A stretch of 64,000 bases of DNA from Aminobacter aminovorans. Lineage in GTDB: Bacteria > Pseudomonadota > Alphaproteobacteria > Rhizobiales > Rhizobiaceae. Position 1 is the stretch's first letter. Each line of letters begins with the position of its first letter. The DNA is taken from assembly GCF_900445235.1 (NCBI RefSeq), contig NZ_UFSM01000001.1, positions 4,417,501 through 4,481,500 of the forward strand, written 5' to 3'. The notes under the pieces were generated by a model. The model was not told the DNA's origin and ran no database searches. It saw only the letters and a list, made by a program, of their open reading frames with translations. The translations under genes were made by a program, and so were the position numbers. Shown here piece after piece: positions 1-11,449 of this stretch.

Positions 1-541
<541 letters not shown>

Positions 542-1987
542 TCAGGCATCCCTTTTCGAGAGAAGCATGCGGTAAAGTGCGGCATATTTCTGGGCGCTCC
601 GGCCCCATGAGACATCCGACTTCATGCCCTGCTTCTGGATTGCCGCCCATGTTGCTGCCTCGGCATGCAGTGCATTGGCCCTCAGGATGGCGTGGTGGAA
701 GGCGCCTGCGTCTTCGGGCGTGAACTGGAAGCCGGTGGCAACGCCGGCCGCAACAGCCGCCTCGTTGGCATCGATGACGGTATCCGCCAGTCCGCCGGTG
801 CGCGCGACGATCGGCACGCAGCCGTAGCGCAGGCCGTAAAGCTGGGTGAGGCCGCACGGCTCGAAGCGCGACGGGATCAGGATGCCATCGGCGCCGCCCT
901 GCAACAGGTGCGACAGCCCCTCGTCGTAACCGATGACGACGCCAACGCGGCCGCGATGGCGTGCGGCGGCAGCCAGAAGCGCGCCTTCAAGCCCGGCATC
1001 GCCCGAACCCAGGATAGCCAGTCGCGCACCGGAGGCGATCACCGGATCGATGATCGACGCCAGAATGTCGATGCCCTTCTGCCAAGTCAGGCGGCTGACG
1101 ACGCAATAGATCGGACCGTCATCGCGATCGAGCGTCATGCGCTCTTCGATCGCCCGCTTGTTGGCCTTGCGCCCTTTCAGGTTCTTCGCCGTGTAAACAG
1201 CCGCAAGATGCTTGTCGTTCTCCGGGTTCCAGATGTCGTCGTCGATGCCGTTGACGATGCCGTGGAGATCGGGCGAACGCAGGTTGATGAGCCCGTCGAG
1301 TCCCATGCCGAAGGCCGGGGTCCGGATTTCCTGGGCGTAGGTCGGGCTGACGGTGGTGATCGCCCATGCCGCCTGCAGGCCAGCCTTGAGGAAGCCGACG
1401 CCGCCATAATACTCGACGCCGTCGAGCGCCATCGCCTGTTGCGGCAGGCCAAGACCGGCAAAGATGCCGACGCCGAACTGCCCCTGGAAGGCCAGGTTGT
1501 GCACGGTCATCACCGACGGCACTTTCGCCGCCTCGCCATAACGCATGTAGGCCAGCGTCATCGCCGACTGCCAGTCATGGGCGTGCACGACGTCAGGCCT
1601 GTAGCCCTTGACCACACCGGCAGCGATATCGGCGCCGACACGGCCGAGTGCTGCAAAGCGCCGCCAGTTGTCCTGCCAGTCCGCTCCGGCGGCGTCGCCA
1701 TAGGGACCACCGGGCCGGTCGAACAGGTGCGGCGCGTCGAGCACCAGCATATCGAGGCCAGCGATCTCGGCGGCATGGAGCGCTGCCTTGCCGCCTTGCA
1801 ATCCGGCGTACTGATGCACCGCCTTTTTCTTCTTCAGCGCGTTCATCACCACGGGATAGCCAGGCACCAGGCTGCGGGTGGCAACGCCAAGTCCTGCGAG
1901 CGCCCCCGGCAGCGCGCCGGTGACGTCGGCCAGCCCTCCGGTCTTGATCAGCGGGAAAATCTCGGGCGTGACCGAAAGCACCTGCAC
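542..1987 (-). CDS. glgA: Glycogen synthase (ADP-glucose)
   Basis: Transfers glucose from ADP-glucose to the growing alpha-1,4-glucan. At 481 aa it has the normal bacterial GlgA length. The ADP-glucose-binding KTGGL motif is at residues 15-19 and the GT5 C-terminal motif [11 protein letters not shown] is near residue 375. The start is a GTG at 1987, only 3 nt after the glgC stop, so expression is probably coupled to glgC. It sits fourth in the minus-strand order glgP-glgB-glgC-glgA-pgm. It takes the ADP-glucose made by GlgC. Confidence 0.96.
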   Translation of the reverse strand: MQVLSVTPEIFPLIKTGGLADVTGALPGALAGLGVATRSLVPGYPVVMNALKKKKAVHQYAGLQGGKAALHAAEIAGLDMLVLDAPHLFDRPGGPYGDAAGADWQDNWRRFAALGRVGADIAAGVVKGYRPDVVHAHDWQSAMTLAYMRYGEAAKVPSVMTVHNLAFQGQFGVGIFAGLGLPQQAMALDGVEYYGGVGFLKAGLQAAWAITTVSPTYAQEIRTPAFGMGLDGLINLRSPDLHGIVNGIDDDIWNPENDKHLAAVYTAKNLKGRKANKRAIEERMTLDRDDGPIYCVVSRLTWQKGIDILASIIDPVIASGARLAILGSGDAGLEGALLAAAARHRGRVGVVIGYDEGLSHLLQGGADGILIPSRFEPCGLTQLYGLRYGCVPIVARTGGLADTVIDANEAAVAAGVATGFQFTPEDAGAFHHAILRANALHAEAATWAAIQKQGMKSDVSWGRSAQKYAALYRMLLSKRDA

Positions 1988-1990
1988 CAG

Positions 1991-3253
1991 TTACAACTCC
2001 AGCCTGTTGATCATGTCCTGGGTGATCAGGCAGATGCCTTTCTCCGAGACGCGGAAACGCTTGGCGTCCAGCACCGGATCCTCACCGACAACCAGTCCCT
2101 CGGGTATCCGTACACCATGATCTATGACAACTCGTTTGAGCCGCGCGTTGCGGCCGACATAGCATGCCGGCAGCATCACCACGTCCTCGAGGGTCGAATA
2201 GGAATTGATGCGCGCGCCGGTGAAGATCAGGCTGCGCTTGAGCGAGGCGCCCGAGACGATGCAGTCGCCCGAGACCAGTGAGGAAATGGCGGATCCGCGC
2301 CGGCCGTCCTCGTCATGGACGAATTTGGCCGGCGGGGTCAGTTCCGAATAGGTCCAGATCGGCCAGTCGCGGTCGTAGAGGTCGAGTTCGGGCGTGATGT
2401 CGGTCAGGTCGATATTGGCTTCCCAATAGGCGTCGACGGTACCGACATCGCGCCAGTAGGCCTCGCCTTCCATGCTCGAGCGCACGCAGGACTTGGCGAA
2501 ACGATGCGCCACGGCTTTGCCGTGCTGGACGATGTAGGGAATGATGTCCTTGCCAAAGTCGCGGCTCGATTCCGGCTCGTTGGCGTCGCGGCGCAACTGC
2601 TCCATCAGGAACTTGGTCTTGAAGACATAGATGCCCATCGAGGCCAGCGCATAGTCCGGCTTGTCGGGAATGCCAGGCGGATCGGCCGGCTTTTCGATGA
2701 AGGAAATGATGCTGTCCTTCTTGTCGACATGCATCACGCCGAAGCCCGTCGCCTCCATGCGTGGCACCTCGAGGCAGCCGACGGTGACATCCGCGCCGGC
2801 GTCGACGTGCTGGCGCAGCATCAGCTCATAGTCCATCTTGTAGATGTGATCGCCGGCCAGGATGACCATGTATTCCGGGCCGTAAGCCTCGATGATGTCG
2901 ATGTTCTGGTAGACCGCGTCGGCAGTGCCTTCATACCACTGCGTCTCGGAGACGCGCTGGCTCGCCGGCAGGATGTCGAAGCTCTCGTTGCGCTCGGGCC
3001 TGAGGAAGTTCCAGCCGCGTTGCAGGTGGCGGATCAGCGAATGCGCCTTGTACTGAGTGGCGACGCCGAGGCGGCGAATGCCCGAGTTCAGGGCATTCGA
3101 CAGCGCAAAATCGATGATGCGGGTCTTGCCGCCGAAATAGACTGCGGGCTTGGCGCGCCGGTCGGTCAGTTCCTTGAGCCGGCTGCCGCGCCCGCCGGCA
3201 AGCACATAGGCCATGGCATCGCGCGCCAGCGGCTGGTTTCTCTTCAGTTCCAT
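1991..3253 (-). CDS. glgC: Glucose-1-phosphate adenylyltransferase
   Basis: Makes ADP-glucose from ATP and glucose-1-phosphate, the committed and usually allosterically controlled step of bacterial glycogen synthesis. The protein is 420 aa. The nucleotidyltransferase signature GGRGSRL is at residues 20-26, followed by the conserved [15 protein letters not shown] region, and the C-terminal half has the left-handed beta-helix character of the family. The ATG at 3253 has a strong ribosome-binding site (GGGAGGA). It is the third gene of the operon, 14 nt after glgB. Confidence 0.96.
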   Translation of the reverse strand: MELKRNQPLARDAMAYVLAGGRGSRLKELTDRRAKPAVYFGGKTRIIDFALSNALNSGIRRLGVATQYKAHSLIRHLQRGWNFLRPERNESFDILPASQRVSETQWYEGTADAVYQNIDIIEAYGPEYMVILAGDHIYKMDYELMLRQHVDAGADVTVGCLEVPRMEATGFGVMHVDKKDSIISFIEKPADPPGIPDKPDYALASMGIYVFKTKFLMEQLRRDANEPESSRDFGKDIIPYIVQHGKAVAHRFAKSCVRSSMEGEAYWRDVGTVDAYWEANIDLTDITPELDLYDRDWPIWTYSELTPPAKFVHDEDGRRGSAISSLVSGDCIVSGASLKRSLIFTGARINSYSTLEDVVMLPACYVGRNARLKRVVIDHGVRIPEGLVVGEDPVLDAKRFRVSEKGICLITQDMINRLEL

Positions 3254-3267
3254 GCCATCCTCCCTGC

Positions 3268-5484
3268 TCAGTCCGCCACAAACTCAAGCATGATCGTCGC
3301 CAGCGGCGGCAGAAGCAGCACAGCCGCTGCCCCTCCTCCATCCGTCGGTTGCGCGGTGACCATGCCGTTGTTGCCCTTGCCCGACCCGCCATAGTCCAGC
3401 GCGTCGGAGTTGAAGATTTCCCGCCACTTGCCTGCCTTTGGCAGCGGCACGCGATATCCGTCGCGCAGAACCGGGGTGAAGCTGGAGATGACGGCGATCG
3501 GCGCGCCATCAGGTGCCTTGCGCAGCCAGGCAAAGACCGAGTTCGCCGCGTCGTCGACAATCAGCCATTCGAAGCCTTCGGGCTCGCAGTCGCGGGCGTG
3601 CAGCGCCGGGCGCGAGCGGTAGAGGTAGTTGAGATCGCGCACCAGCTGCCAGACACCGCGATGCGGGGCGGAGTCGAGCAGGTTCCAGTCGAGCGCCCTT
3701 GCCTCGCTCCACTCCGCGCGCTGGGCGAACTCCTGGCCCATGAACAGCAGCTTCTTGCCGGGATAACCCCACATGAAGGCGTAGTAGGCGCGCAGCGTCG
3801 CGAACTTCTGCCAGTCGTCACCCGCCATCTTGTTGAGCAGGGTGCCTTTGCCATGCACGACCTCGTCATGGGACAACGGCAGGACGAAATTCTCGCTGAA
3901 GGCGTAGAGCAGCCCGAAGGTGATTTCGTTGTGGTGATGCTTGCGGTGCACCGGCTCCTTGGCGAGGTACTCCAGCGTGTCGTGCATGAAGCCCATGTTC
4001 CATTTGAAGCCGAAGCCGAGCCCGCCTTCATGCACCGGCTGCGACACCTTGGGCCAGGATGTCGATTCCTCGGCGATCGTCATCACACCGGGATGCGCGC
4101 CGTAGACGGCAGCATTCATCTTCTGCAGGAAACGCACCGACTCCAGGTTCTCGCGGCCACCGAACTCGTTGGGGATCCACTCGCCTTGATTGCGCGAATA
4201 GTCGAGATAGAGCATTGAGGCGACCGCATCCACGCGCAGGCCGTCGACATGGTATTTCTCCGCCCAGAACAGGGCGTTGTTGACGAGGAACGACACCACC
4301 TCGCGCCGGCCGAAATTGTAGATCGCCGTGTTCCAGTCGGGATGGAAACCCTGGCGCGGATCGGCATGTTCGTAGAGCGCTGTGCCGTCGAAATGCGCCA
4401 GCCCATGCTCATCGACGGGGAAATGCGCCGGCACCCAGTCGAGGATGACGCCGATGCCGGCACGATGGGCGCCGTCGACGAAGCGGGCAAAGCCCTCGGG
4501 TTCGCCGAAACGGGCGGACGGCGCATAGAGCCCCGTCGTCTGGTAGCCCCAGGACGGGTCATAGGGATGCTCTGAGATCGGCATAAACTCGATATGGGTA
4601 AAGCCTGTCTCGACGGCATACGGGATCAGCCGATCGGCCATCTCGTCCCACGACAGGAAGCTGCCGTCGTCGCGGCGCTGCCACGAGCCGGCATGCACCT
4701 CATAGATGCTGATCGGCTCGCGCCGATGGTCGGACGCACGCCAATGCGCGCGGTGCTTGTCGTCGCCCCATTCATGCGCGGGCGGTATGTCGGTCACCGA
4801 CGCAGTGGCAGGCCGCAGCTCGGAACGGATGGCGTAGGGGTCGGCCTTAAGCGGCAACCTGACACCGCGGGCCCCGATCAGTTCGAACTTGTAGGGCCGG
4901 CCCGGACCGATGTCGGGAACGAAGATCTCCCAGATTCCGGTGTCCTGGCGCAGCCGCATCGGATGACGGCGGCCGTCCCAGTCGTTGAAGTCGCCGACCA
5001 CCGAAACCCGATGCGCGTTCGGTGCCCAGACCGCGAAATGAACGCCGTCGGCGCCCTCATGCGAAATCAGATGTGCGCCCAGCTTGTCGAACAGCCGGAG
5101 ATGCGAGCCTTCCCCAATGAAGTAGTCGTCCATCGGCCCGAGCACCGGGCCGAAGCTGTAGGCATCCGTCACCCACCATTCGCCGCCGGCATTTTTCGCG
5201 AGATAGCGCAGCGGCTGGCGCTTGCGGATCGACAGCTTGCCTTCGAAGAAGCCGGCATCGTTGCGGCGGGGAAGCTCGCCGCACGCCTTGCCCTCCAGCG
5301 TGTGGGCGGTGACGGTTTCGGCATGCGGCACGAAGCAACGGGCGAGAAGCCCCTTGCTCGACTGCTGGAGCCCCAGCACCGCGAACGGGTCGCCATGGGT
5401 GCCGTTGACGATCGCCTCGATATCGCCTTCCGTGGCTCTGTCGAGCTCCGGTTTCGTTTCGGCGGCCGCGCCGGGCTTCAGCAT
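3268..5484 (-). CDS. glgB: 1,4-alpha-glucan branching enzyme
   Basis: Introduces alpha-1,6 branches into glycogen. The 738-aa protein has an N-terminal CBM48 region ([19 protein letters not shown]) followed by a GH13 barrel. The catalytic Asp lies in DGLRVDAV (about residue 414), the Glu in AEEST (about 473) and the His-Asp in LSHDEVVHG (about 538). Length and motif order fit a full-length enzyme. The ATG at 5484 is preceded by CTGGGAGGGG. It lies 54 nt downstream of glgP in the same transcription direction. Confidence 0.96.
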   Translation of the reverse strand: MLKPGAAAETKPELDRATEGDIEAIVNGTHGDPFAVLGLQQSSKGLLARCFVPHAETVTAHTLEGKACGELPRRNDAGFFEGKLSIRKRQPLRYLAKNAGGEWWVTDAYSFGPVLGPMDDYFIGEGSHLRLFDKLGAHLISHEGADGVHFAVWAPNAHRVSVVGDFNDWDGRRHPMRLRQDTGIWEIFVPDIGPGRPYKFELIGARGVRLPLKADPYAIRSELRPATASVTDIPPAHEWGDDKHRAHWRASDHRREPISIYEVHAGSWQRRDDGSFLSWDEMADRLIPYAVETGFTHIEFMPISEHPYDPSWGYQTTGLYAPSARFGEPEGFARFVDGAHRAGIGVILDWVPAHFPVDEHGLAHFDGTALYEHADPRQGFHPDWNTAIYNFGRREVVSFLVNNALFWAEKYHVDGLRVDAVASMLYLDYSRNQGEWIPNEFGGRENLESVRFLQKMNAAVYGAHPGVMTIAEESTSWPKVSQPVHEGGLGFGFKWNMGFMHDTLEYLAKEPVHRKHHHNEITFGLLYAFSENFVLPLSHDEVVHGKGTLLNKMAGDDWQKFATLRAYYAFMWGYPGKKLLFMGQEFAQRAEWSEARALDWNLLDSAPHRGVWQLVRDLNYLYRSRPALHARDCEPEGFEWLIVDDAANSVFAWLRKAPDGAPIAVISSFTPVLRDGYRVPLPKAGKWREIFNSDALDYGGSGKGNNGMVTAQPTDGGGAAAVLLLPPLATIMLEFVAD

Positions 5485-5538
5485 GTTTTGGTGTCCCCTC
5501 CCAGGGTTTTTTCGGCGAGGTCAGTTCATGCAATCACA

Positions 5539-8034
5539 TCAGGCCGGTACGTTCCAGATTTCTTTGGCATATTGGCGGATGGTGCGGTCGGACGAGAACC
5601 AGCCGACACGCGCAACGTTGCGAATGGCGCGCGCGTACCAGTCCGGGCTGTCGCGCCAGATATTGTCGACCTGGCGCTGGGCAGCGGCATAAGAATCGAA
5701 GTCGGCAGCGACCATGAACCAGTCGTGCTGGTAGAGCCCGTCCATCAGCTCGCGGTAACGCGCGGGGTCGTCGGGCGAGAACACGCCGGATGAAATCGCA
5801 GCGACCGCCTGCTTGAGCTCGGGCGAACCGTCGATCACCGCAGCCGGCTGGTAGCCGCTGTTGCGGCGCTCGGCGACCTCCTCGGTGGTCAGGCCGAAGA
5901 TGAAGATGTTATCGTCGCCGACATGCTCCTTGATCTCGACATTGGCGCCATCGAGCGTACCGATGGTCAACGCGCCGTTGAGCGCGAACTTCATGTTGCC
6001 CGTACCGGACGCCTCCATGCCCGCCGTCGAGATCTGCTCCGAAAGGTCGGCCGCCGGCATCAGGATCTCGGCCGCGCTGACATTGTAGTTCGGAATGAAG
6101 ACGACCTTGAGCAGCCCGCGCACGGAGGGATCGCTGTTGATCACCCTGGCGACGTCATTGGCCAGTTTGATGATCAGCTTGGCGTTGTGGTAGCTCGGTG
6201 CCGCCTTGCCGCCAAAGAACTTCACCCGCGGCATCCATTCGCGTTCCGGGTGCGAGCGGATCTGGTCGTAGAGCGCCACCGCCTCGATGATGTTCAGAAG
6301 CTGGCGCTTGTATTCGTGGATGCGCTTGATCTGGATGTCGAATAGCGCCGACGGATCGACCTTGATGCCCATCCGCTCGGCCACGAGGTTCGACAGCCGC
6401 ACCTTGTTGGCGCGCTTGACCGCAGCGAATTTGTCGCGGAACGCGGCATCGCCGGCAAAACCGTCGAGCTCGCGGATCGCCTCGATGTCGTCGAGGAAGT
6501 GGTCGCCGATGGCTTCGCGCGCCAGGCCGGTCAAACCAGGATTGCACTGGATCAGCCAGCGCCGCGGCGTGATGCCGTTGGTCTTGTTGTTGATGCGGTC
6601 GGGATAGAGGCTGTGCAGGTCGGAAAATACCGTTTCCTTCATCAGCTCGGTATGCAGCGCCGAGACGCCGTTGACGCTGTGCGAACCGGCAAAGGCAAGA
6701 TTGCCCATGCGAACGCGGCGCTCGCCGTTCTCCTGGATCAGCGAAATGCGGCTGATCTGCTCGCCGCTGAAGCGGCCAGTCGCCCGCGCTTCAAGAAGAA
6801 CCTCGGCATTGATCGCATAGACGATCTGCATGTGGCGCGGCAGCAGCCGCTCGAACAGTGGCACCGGCCAGCTTTCGAGCGCCTCCGGCAGAAGCGTGTG
6901 GTTGGTGTAGGCAAAGGTGCGCTTGGTGATGTCCCAGGACGTGTCGAAGTCCATGCCATGGACGTCCATCAGCAGGCGCATCAGTTCAGGTACGGCGACA
7001 GCGGGATGGGTGTCGTTGAGATGGATCGCCGCCTTGTCGGGCAACGACATCAGGTCGCCATATTTGCTGATGTGGCGCTGCAGGATGTCCTGCAGCGAGG
7101 CGGTCGAGAAGAAGTATTCCTGCCGCAGCCGCAGTTCCTGGCCGGCCTTGTGCGAGTCCGCGGGATAAAGCACGCGTGACAGCGCGTCGGCCTTGTTGCT
7201 TTCGGCAAGCGCACCGATGTGGTCGCCGGCATTGAACTTGTCGAGCAGGATCGGGTCGAGCGGCATGCCCGACCACAGCCGCAGCGTGTTGACGCGCGCG
7301 CCGCGCCAGCCGACCACCGGGGTGTCGTAGGCAACGGCCAGGACGCGGTCGGTGGGCTTCCAGACATGCCGTTCAAGCCGGCCATCCGGCGCAGTGACGG
7401 ATTCGACGGAACCGCCGAAGCCGACCTCGAAAGCGCGCTCGCGGCGCTCGAATTCCCAGGGATTGCCGTGTTCGAGCCAGGTTTCGGGTAGTTCGACCTG
7501 CCAGCCGTCATGGATTTCCTGGCGGAACATGCCGTTGGCATAGCGGATGCCGTAGCCATGGGCCGGAATGTCGACGGTCGCCATGCTTTCCATGAAGCAG
7601 GCGGCGAGCCGGCCGAGACCGCCATTGCCGAGTGCTGCATCAGGCTCCAGCTTGGCGATGATATCGAACTCGACGCCGAGCGAGGCAAGCGCTTCGCGCA
7701 TCGCGTCCATCAGGCCGAGATTGGAGAAGGCATCGCGCATCAGGCGGCCGATCAGGAACTCCAGCGAGAGGTAATAAACCCGCTTCGCGCTCTGGTCGTA
7801 GGCCTCCTTGGTCGAGGAGATCCACTCGTCGACGATGCGGTCGCGCACCACCTTGATCGATGCGGTCAGCCAATCATAGTCAGTGGCTACCGTGGCGTCC
7901 TTGCCGAGCCGGTACTTCAGCGCACTCAGGATTTCGGCAGCCAGTGCCTCGGGGCTCGTGTCGCCAAGGGGTGGCTTGGGGATTTTCGGGGTCACTGCGC
8001 GGGTCATCTCGCCTCTCGCATGTTGTTCGGCCAC
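5539..8034 (-). CDS. glgP: Glycogen phosphorylase
   Basis: Pyridoxal-phosphate enzyme releasing glucose-1-phosphate from glycogen chain ends. At 831 aa it has standard GlgP length. The PLP-lysine motif EASGTGNMKFALNG is near residue 680. The GTG at 8034 has GGGAGG about 10 nt upstream and is taken as the start; an ATG nine codons in (8007) is a possible alternative. It is the first gene of the glg operon. This places the degradative enzyme ahead of the biosynthetic genes, so both directions of glycogen flux are probably co-transcribed. No debranching enzyme (glgX) is visible here. Confidence 0.95.
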   Translation of the reverse strand: MAEQHARGEMTRAVTPKIPKPPLGDTSPEALAAEILSALKYRLGKDATVATDYDWLTASIKVVRDRIVDEWISSTKEAYDQSAKRVYYLSLEFLIGRLMRDAFSNLGLMDAMREALASLGVEFDIIAKLEPDAALGNGGLGRLAACFMESMATVDIPAHGYGIRYANGMFRQEIHDGWQVELPETWLEHGNPWEFERRERAFEVGFGGSVESVTAPDGRLERHVWKPTDRVLAVAYDTPVVGWRGARVNTLRLWSGMPLDPILLDKFNAGDHIGALAESNKADALSRVLYPADSHKAGQELRLRQEYFFSTASLQDILQRHISKYGDLMSLPDKAAIHLNDTHPAVAVPELMRLLMDVHGMDFDTSWDITKRTFAYTNHTLLPEALESWPVPLFERLLPRHMQIVYAINAEVLLEARATGRFSGEQISRISLIQENGERRVRMGNLAFAGSHSVNGVSALHTELMKETVFSDLHSLYPDRINNKTNGITPRRWLIQCNPGLTGLAREAIGDHFLDDIEAIRELDGFAGDAAFRDKFAAVKRANKVRLSNLVAERMGIKVDPSALFDIQIKRIHEYKRQLLNIIEAVALYDQIRSHPEREWMPRVKFFGGKAAPSYHNAKLIIKLANDVARVINSDPSVRGLLKVVFIPNYNVSAAEILMPAADLSEQISTAGMEASGTGNMKFALNGALTIGTLDGANVEIKEHVGDDNIFIFGLTTEEVAERRNSGYQPAAVIDGSPELKQAVAAISSGVFSPDDPARYRELMDGLYQHDWFMVAADFDSYAAAQRQVDNIWRDSPDWYARAIRNVARVGWFSSDRTIRQYAKEIWNVPA

Positions 8035-8140
8035 CGTTCACTTACCTCCCTTGCCGACACCAGTCCTCCCATACTCATGTTAGCCAATCCAAATGCGATC
8101 TCAATCGATTTAAATCTCCGCGTCAATATCTCGCGAAGCG

Positions 8141-8200
8141 GAGACCCCGGGGATCTTGCGACGCAGAGACCCCGGGATCTTGCGACGCAGAGACCCCGGG
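8141..8200. repeat. Short tandem repeat, 24-25 bp unit x2.5
   Basis: A unit reading GAGACCCCGGG then ATCTTGCGACGCA occurs at 8141-8165 (one extra G), 8166-8189 and, truncated, 8190-8200. A degenerate copy of the GCGA-GC end precedes it at about 8131. It lies between the stop of frcA and the start of glgP, within the presumed glg promoter/leader. No protein is encoded. The two full copies differ only by one G, so the duplication looks recent. Confidence 0.85.
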
Positions 8201-8214
8201 TTGTGGCCGGTCGG

Positions 8215-8997
8215 TCAGGCAGCGATTGCAGCCTCCGGCGGCGCCTTGGCTCCGGTCATGAACGCCACGGCATCCGACATCGTGTATTCCTTCGGATCGA
8301 TGACCGTCAGCCTGCGACCGAGGCGATGGATATGGATCCGGTCGGCGACCTCAAAGACATGCGGCATGTTGTGCGAGATCAGCACGATGGGCAGGCCACG
8401 CCGCTTCACGTCGAGTATCAGTTCGAGCACGCGCCTGCTTTCCTTGACGCCGAGTGCCGCCGTCGGCTCGTCCATGATCACGACCTTGGAGCCGAAGGCC
8501 GCGGCACGCGCCACCGCCACACCCTGGCGCTGGCCGCCGGACAGCGTTTCGACAGCCTGGCCGATGTTCTGGATGGTCATCAGGCCAAGTTCGGTCAGCT
8601 TATCGCGCGCCCGCCTCTCCATTGCGCCCCGGTCGAGCATGCGGAACCAGTTGCCCATGATGCCGGGCTTCCGGATTTCGCGGCCGAGGAACATGTTGTC
8701 GGCGATCGACAGCGCCGGCGACAGAGCGAGGTTCTGGTAGACAGTCTCGATGCCGGCGTCGCGCGCCTCCATCGGCGCCTTGAAGTTCACCACCTTGCCT
8801 TCGAGGCGGATTTCGCCTTCGTCAGGGGTGATGGCTCCCGAAATCGCCTTGATGAGCGACGACTTGCCGGCGCCGTTGTCGCCGATCACGGCAAGGATTT
8901 CGCCGGGATAGAGGTCGAAATCGGCCTGATCGAGGGCGGTGACGCGGCCATATCGCTTGACCAGACCGCGCGCGGTGAGAAGAGGTTCGGTAGCCAT
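8215..8997 (-). CDS. frcA: Fructose/ribose-type ABC transporter, ATP-binding protein
   Basis: Powers uptake of a monosaccharide, probably fructose, through FrcC. The 260-residue protein is a single-domain ABC ATPase with Walker A GDNGAGKSS (about residues 39-47), signature LSGGQRQG (about 150) and Walker B VVIMDEPTAALG (about 168). A single-domain ATPase matches rhizobial FrcA rather than the two-domain RbsA type. The chosen ATG at 8997 overlaps the frcC stop by one base (TGATG); the open frame runs further upstream but that would lie inside frcC. It is the third gene of frcB-frcC-frcA. Confidence 0.9.
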   Translation of the reverse strand: MATEPLLTARGLVKRYGRVTALDQADFDLYPGEILAVIGDNGAGKSSLIKAISGAITPDEGEIRLEGKVVNFKAPMEARDAGIETVYQNLALSPALSIADNMFLGREIRKPGIMGNWFRMLDRGAMERRARDKLTELGLMTIQNIGQAVETLSGGQRQGVAVARAAAFGSKVVIMDEPTAALGVKESRRVLELILDVKRRGLPIVLISHNMPHVFEVADRIHIHRLGRRLTVIDPKEYTMSDAVAFMTGAKAPPEAAIAA

Positions 8998-10079
8998 CAG
9001 CCTGCAACCTTTCTGATCCACTGGTCGATTGCGACCGCGATGATGATGAGGGTGCCGATCAGCAGATAGGTCCACTGCGGATCGGTGCCGATGAGGCGGA
9101 GGCCAAGCTGGAACACGCCGACGATCAGCGCGCCGAACAGCATGCCGAGGATCGAGCCACGGCCGCCGAACAGCGAGATGCCGCCAATCACCACCGCGGT
9201 GATGGATTCGATGTTGGCGAACTGGCCTGCCGTCGGCGACACCGAGCCGATACGGCCGATGAGCATCCAGCCGCCGAGAGCGCAGATCAGGCCCGAGATG
9301 ACGTAGACAGAGATAAGAACCCTGCTGACGCGCACGCCCGAAAGCTGGGCCGCCTCGGGATCGTCACCGATGGCGTAGACATGCCGGCCCCAGGCGGTGT
9401 GGTTCAAAATGTACCACAGGACCGCCACCAGCAGCACCATGGCGACGACGCCATAGGTGAACACCGCATTGCCGAGGCGGAAGTTCTCACCGAAGAACTT
9501 CAGAATCGGCGCCTGCGCCTCGATATCCTGGGAACGGATCGTCTCGTTGGCCGAATAGAGGAAATTCGTCGCCAGCACGATCTGCCAGGTGCCGAGCGTG
9601 ACGATGAACGGCGGCAGCTTCATGTAGGAGACAAGCACACCATTCAGCCAGCCGCAGAGAGCGCCGACGGCGAAGCCGCACAGGATCGCCAGCGAAGGCG
9701 GCAAGCCGTAGCGGAAAGTGAACTGCCCCATCACCACCGACGACAGCACCATGATGGCGCCGACGGAAAGATCGATGCCGGCGGTCAGGATGACCAGGGT
9801 CTGGGCAGCGCCGATGATACCGGTGATAGCCACCTGCTGCAGGATCAGCGTCATCGAGAAGGCCGAGAAGAACTTGCCGCCAATGATCACGCCGAAGAGC
9901 GCGACCGAGGCAATAAGCACGATCAGCGGGACTGCGGCCGGGTTGGAATGCAGGAAATGCTGGACCTTTTCGATTGGCGACCGGGTATGCGTGTCGAAGC
10001 TGGCCACCGAGGTGTCGCTGCCCGAGAGAACCTTCTCGAACTCCTGCGGCCGCCTGGCATCTGCCGAAGCGTCAGTCAT
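8997..10079 (-). CDS. frcC: Fructose/ribose-type ABC transporter, permease
   Basis: Inner-membrane permease of the CUT2/RbsC family, 360 aa. About 50 hydrophilic N-terminal residues are followed by 8-10 hydrophobic segments. The family region GAAQTLVILTAGIDLSVGAI lies near residue 95 and INGVLVSY-like sequence (GWLNGVLVSY) near 145. It pairs with the binding protein FrcB (103 nt upstream) and the ATPase FrcA (1-base overlap downstream). Assignment to fructose rests on the neighbouring kinase and ROK regulator, not on the permease sequence itself. Confidence 0.9.
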   Translation of the reverse strand: MTDASADARRPQEFEKVLSGSDTSVASFDTHTRSPIEKVQHFLHSNPAAVPLIVLIASVALFGVIIGGKFFSAFSMTLILQQVAITGIIGAAQTLVILTAGIDLSVGAIMVLSSVVMGQFTFRYGLPPSLAILCGFAVGALCGWLNGVLVSYMKLPPFIVTLGTWQIVLATNFLYSANETIRSQDIEAQAPILKFFGENFRLGNAVFTYGVVAMVLLVAVLWYILNHTAWGRHVYAIGDDPEAAQLSGVRVSRVLISVYVISGLICALGGWMLIGRIGSVSPTAGQFANIESITAVVIGGISLFGGRGSILGMLFGALIVGVFQLGLRLIGTDPQWTYLLIGTLIIIAVAIDQWIRKVAG

Positions 10080-10120
10080 GTCGAATTCCTCCCATCAGGG
10101 ATTTCACATCCCCCTTGTAG

Positions 10121-10146
10121 GAAGGGCGACCAAGGGGTCGCCCTTC
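10121..10146 (-). terminator. Intercistronic hairpin between frcB and frcC
   Basis: A perfect 11-bp inverted repeat (GAAGGGCGACC / GGTCGCCCTTC) with a 4-nt loop lies between the frcB stop and the frcC start. There is no T-run. By analogy with other binding-protein operons, it probably stabilises the frcB message or attenuates read-through, giving more binding protein than permease. Confidence 0.6.
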
Positions 10147-10182
10147 GTCTGCAAGGAAGTGTCACGCCTTCAGGCGGTCAGA

Positions 10183-11214
10183 TCAACCCCAGCACTTTTC
10201 CAGGCCGGTCTTGACGTCGATCGATTCCACACCCGTGGCCGGCTTGTCGGTCACCAGCGAAACGCCCGTGTCGAAGAAGTCCTTGCCTTCCGTCGGCTTG
10301 GGCTTCTCGCCGCTATCGGCGAACTTCTTGATCGCCTCGATGCCGAGTGCCGCCATCATCAGCGGGTATTGCTGCGAAGTTGCGCCGATGACGCCGTCCT
10401 GGACATTCTTGACGCCCGGGCAGCCGCCGTCGACGGAAACGATCAGCACGTTCTTTTCCATGCCGACTGCCTTGAGTGCCTCATAGGCACCGGCGGCGGC
10501 AGGCTCGTTGATGGTGTGGACGACGGTGATGCCCGGATCCTTCTGGAGCAGGTTCTCCATCGCCTTGCGGCCGCCTTCTTCGTTGCCATTGGTGACGTCA
10601 TGGCCGACGATGCGGGCATCGTCTTCGTCGCCGATCTTGTTGGCGTCCTTCACGTCGATGCCAAAGCCCATCATGAAGCCCTGGTCGCGCAGCACGTCGA
10701 CCGTCGGCTGCGACGGGGTCAGGTCGAGGAAGGCAATCTTGGCGTCCTTGGCCTTGTCGCCGAGGGTCGCCGCAGCCCACTGGCCGATCAACTTGCCGGC
10801 AAGCAAATTGTCGGTGGCGAAGGTGGCGTCGGCCGAATCGGCCGGCTCGAGCGGGGTGTCGAGGGCTATGACCAGGATGCCGGCGTCGCGCGCCTTCTTG
10901 ACCGCCGGCACGATGCCCTTGGTGTCGGAAGCCGTGATCAGGATGCCCTTGGCGCCGTCGGCGATGCAGGTCTCGATCGCCGCGACCTGGCTTTCGCTGT
11001 CGCCGTCGATCTTGCCGGCATAGCTCTTCAGCGTGACGCCGAGCTCAGTCGCCTTCGCCGTCGCGCCTTCCTTCATCTTGACGAAGAAGGGATTGGTGTC
11101 GGTCTTCGTGATCAGGCATGCGCCTACATCGGCGGCCGATGCAGGTGCTGCAATGCTTGCAAGCGCGGCAACCGCCGCACCAAAGACAGTCGTCTTCAGA
11201 ACTGAAAATTTCAT
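10183..11214 (-). CDS. frcB: Fructose/ribose-type periplasmic sugar-binding protein
   Basis: Captures the sugar in the periplasm and delivers it to FrcC/FrcA. The 343-aa protein starts at the ATG at 11214 (GGGAGGAG nearby); nine upstream codons in frame are not needed. A clear Sec signal peptide covers residues 1-27/28 (MKFSVLKT..., cleavage in PASAAD). The rest is a type I periplasmic-binding (RbsB/Peripla_BP_4) fold, with a D-TNPFF motif shortly after the mature N-terminus. It is the first gene of the transporter operon and is divergent from frcR. Confidence 0.92.
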   Translation of the reverse strand: MKFSVLKTTVFGAAVAALASIAAPASAADVGACLITKTDTNPFFVKMKEGATAKATELGVTLKSYAGKIDGDSESQVAAIETCIADGAKGILITASDTKGIVPAVKKARDAGILVIALDTPLEPADSADATFATDNLLAGKLIGQWAAATLGDKAKDAKIAFLDLTPSQPTVDVLRDQGFMMGFGIDVKDANKIGDEDDARIVGHDVTNGNEEGGRKAMENLLQKDPGITVVHTINEPAAAGAYEALKAVGMEKNVLIVSVDGGCPGVKNVQDGVIGATSQQYPLMMAALGIEAIKKFADSGEKPKPTEGKDFFDTGVSLVTDKPATGVESIDVKTGLEKCWG

Positions 11215-11330
11215 CGGGTACTCCTCCCAAAACCAAACCATGCGACCCCGGTCAGCGGGTGTCGTTCCAGATACTCATGCACTCTTCCCAGTCGAGTATC
11301 CGGCCCTGACGAAACACCAATCGGCGCCGA

Positions 11331-11368
11331 CTGTCAATAATTAAATCACTCTTATTTATTATTGACAG
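11331..11368. promoter_or_regulatory. Probable FrcR operator overlapping two divergent -35 boxes
   Basis: Perfect 11-bp arms CTGTCAATAAT (11331-11341) and ATTATTGACAG (11358-11368) are separated by 16 A+T-rich bases. Each arm contains a TTGACA hexamer on the outward-reading strand. One serves frcR (TTGACA 11362-11367, 17-nt spacer, CATTCT 11385-11390). The other could serve frcB, with only a weak -10. ROK-family repressors bind A+T-rich inverted repeats, so a repressor here would control both directions and autoregulate. Confidence 0.7.
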
Positions 11369-11449
11369 GATTGCAGTCGACCCGCATTCTGTCCCAAAAG
11401 AAAATTGCGGATCTTCAGAGAAAACCGCTGAAATGACGGGAGGAAGCCG

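Noticed and set aside
665..2281. Plus-strand open frame of over 500 codons opposite glgA
   Set aside because: Opposite strand of glgA and the end of glgC; no recognisable domains and typical high-GC shadow composition.
7510..9069. Plus-strand open frame across the glgP/frcA boundary
   Set aside because: Antisense to two well-supported genes; no domain signal.
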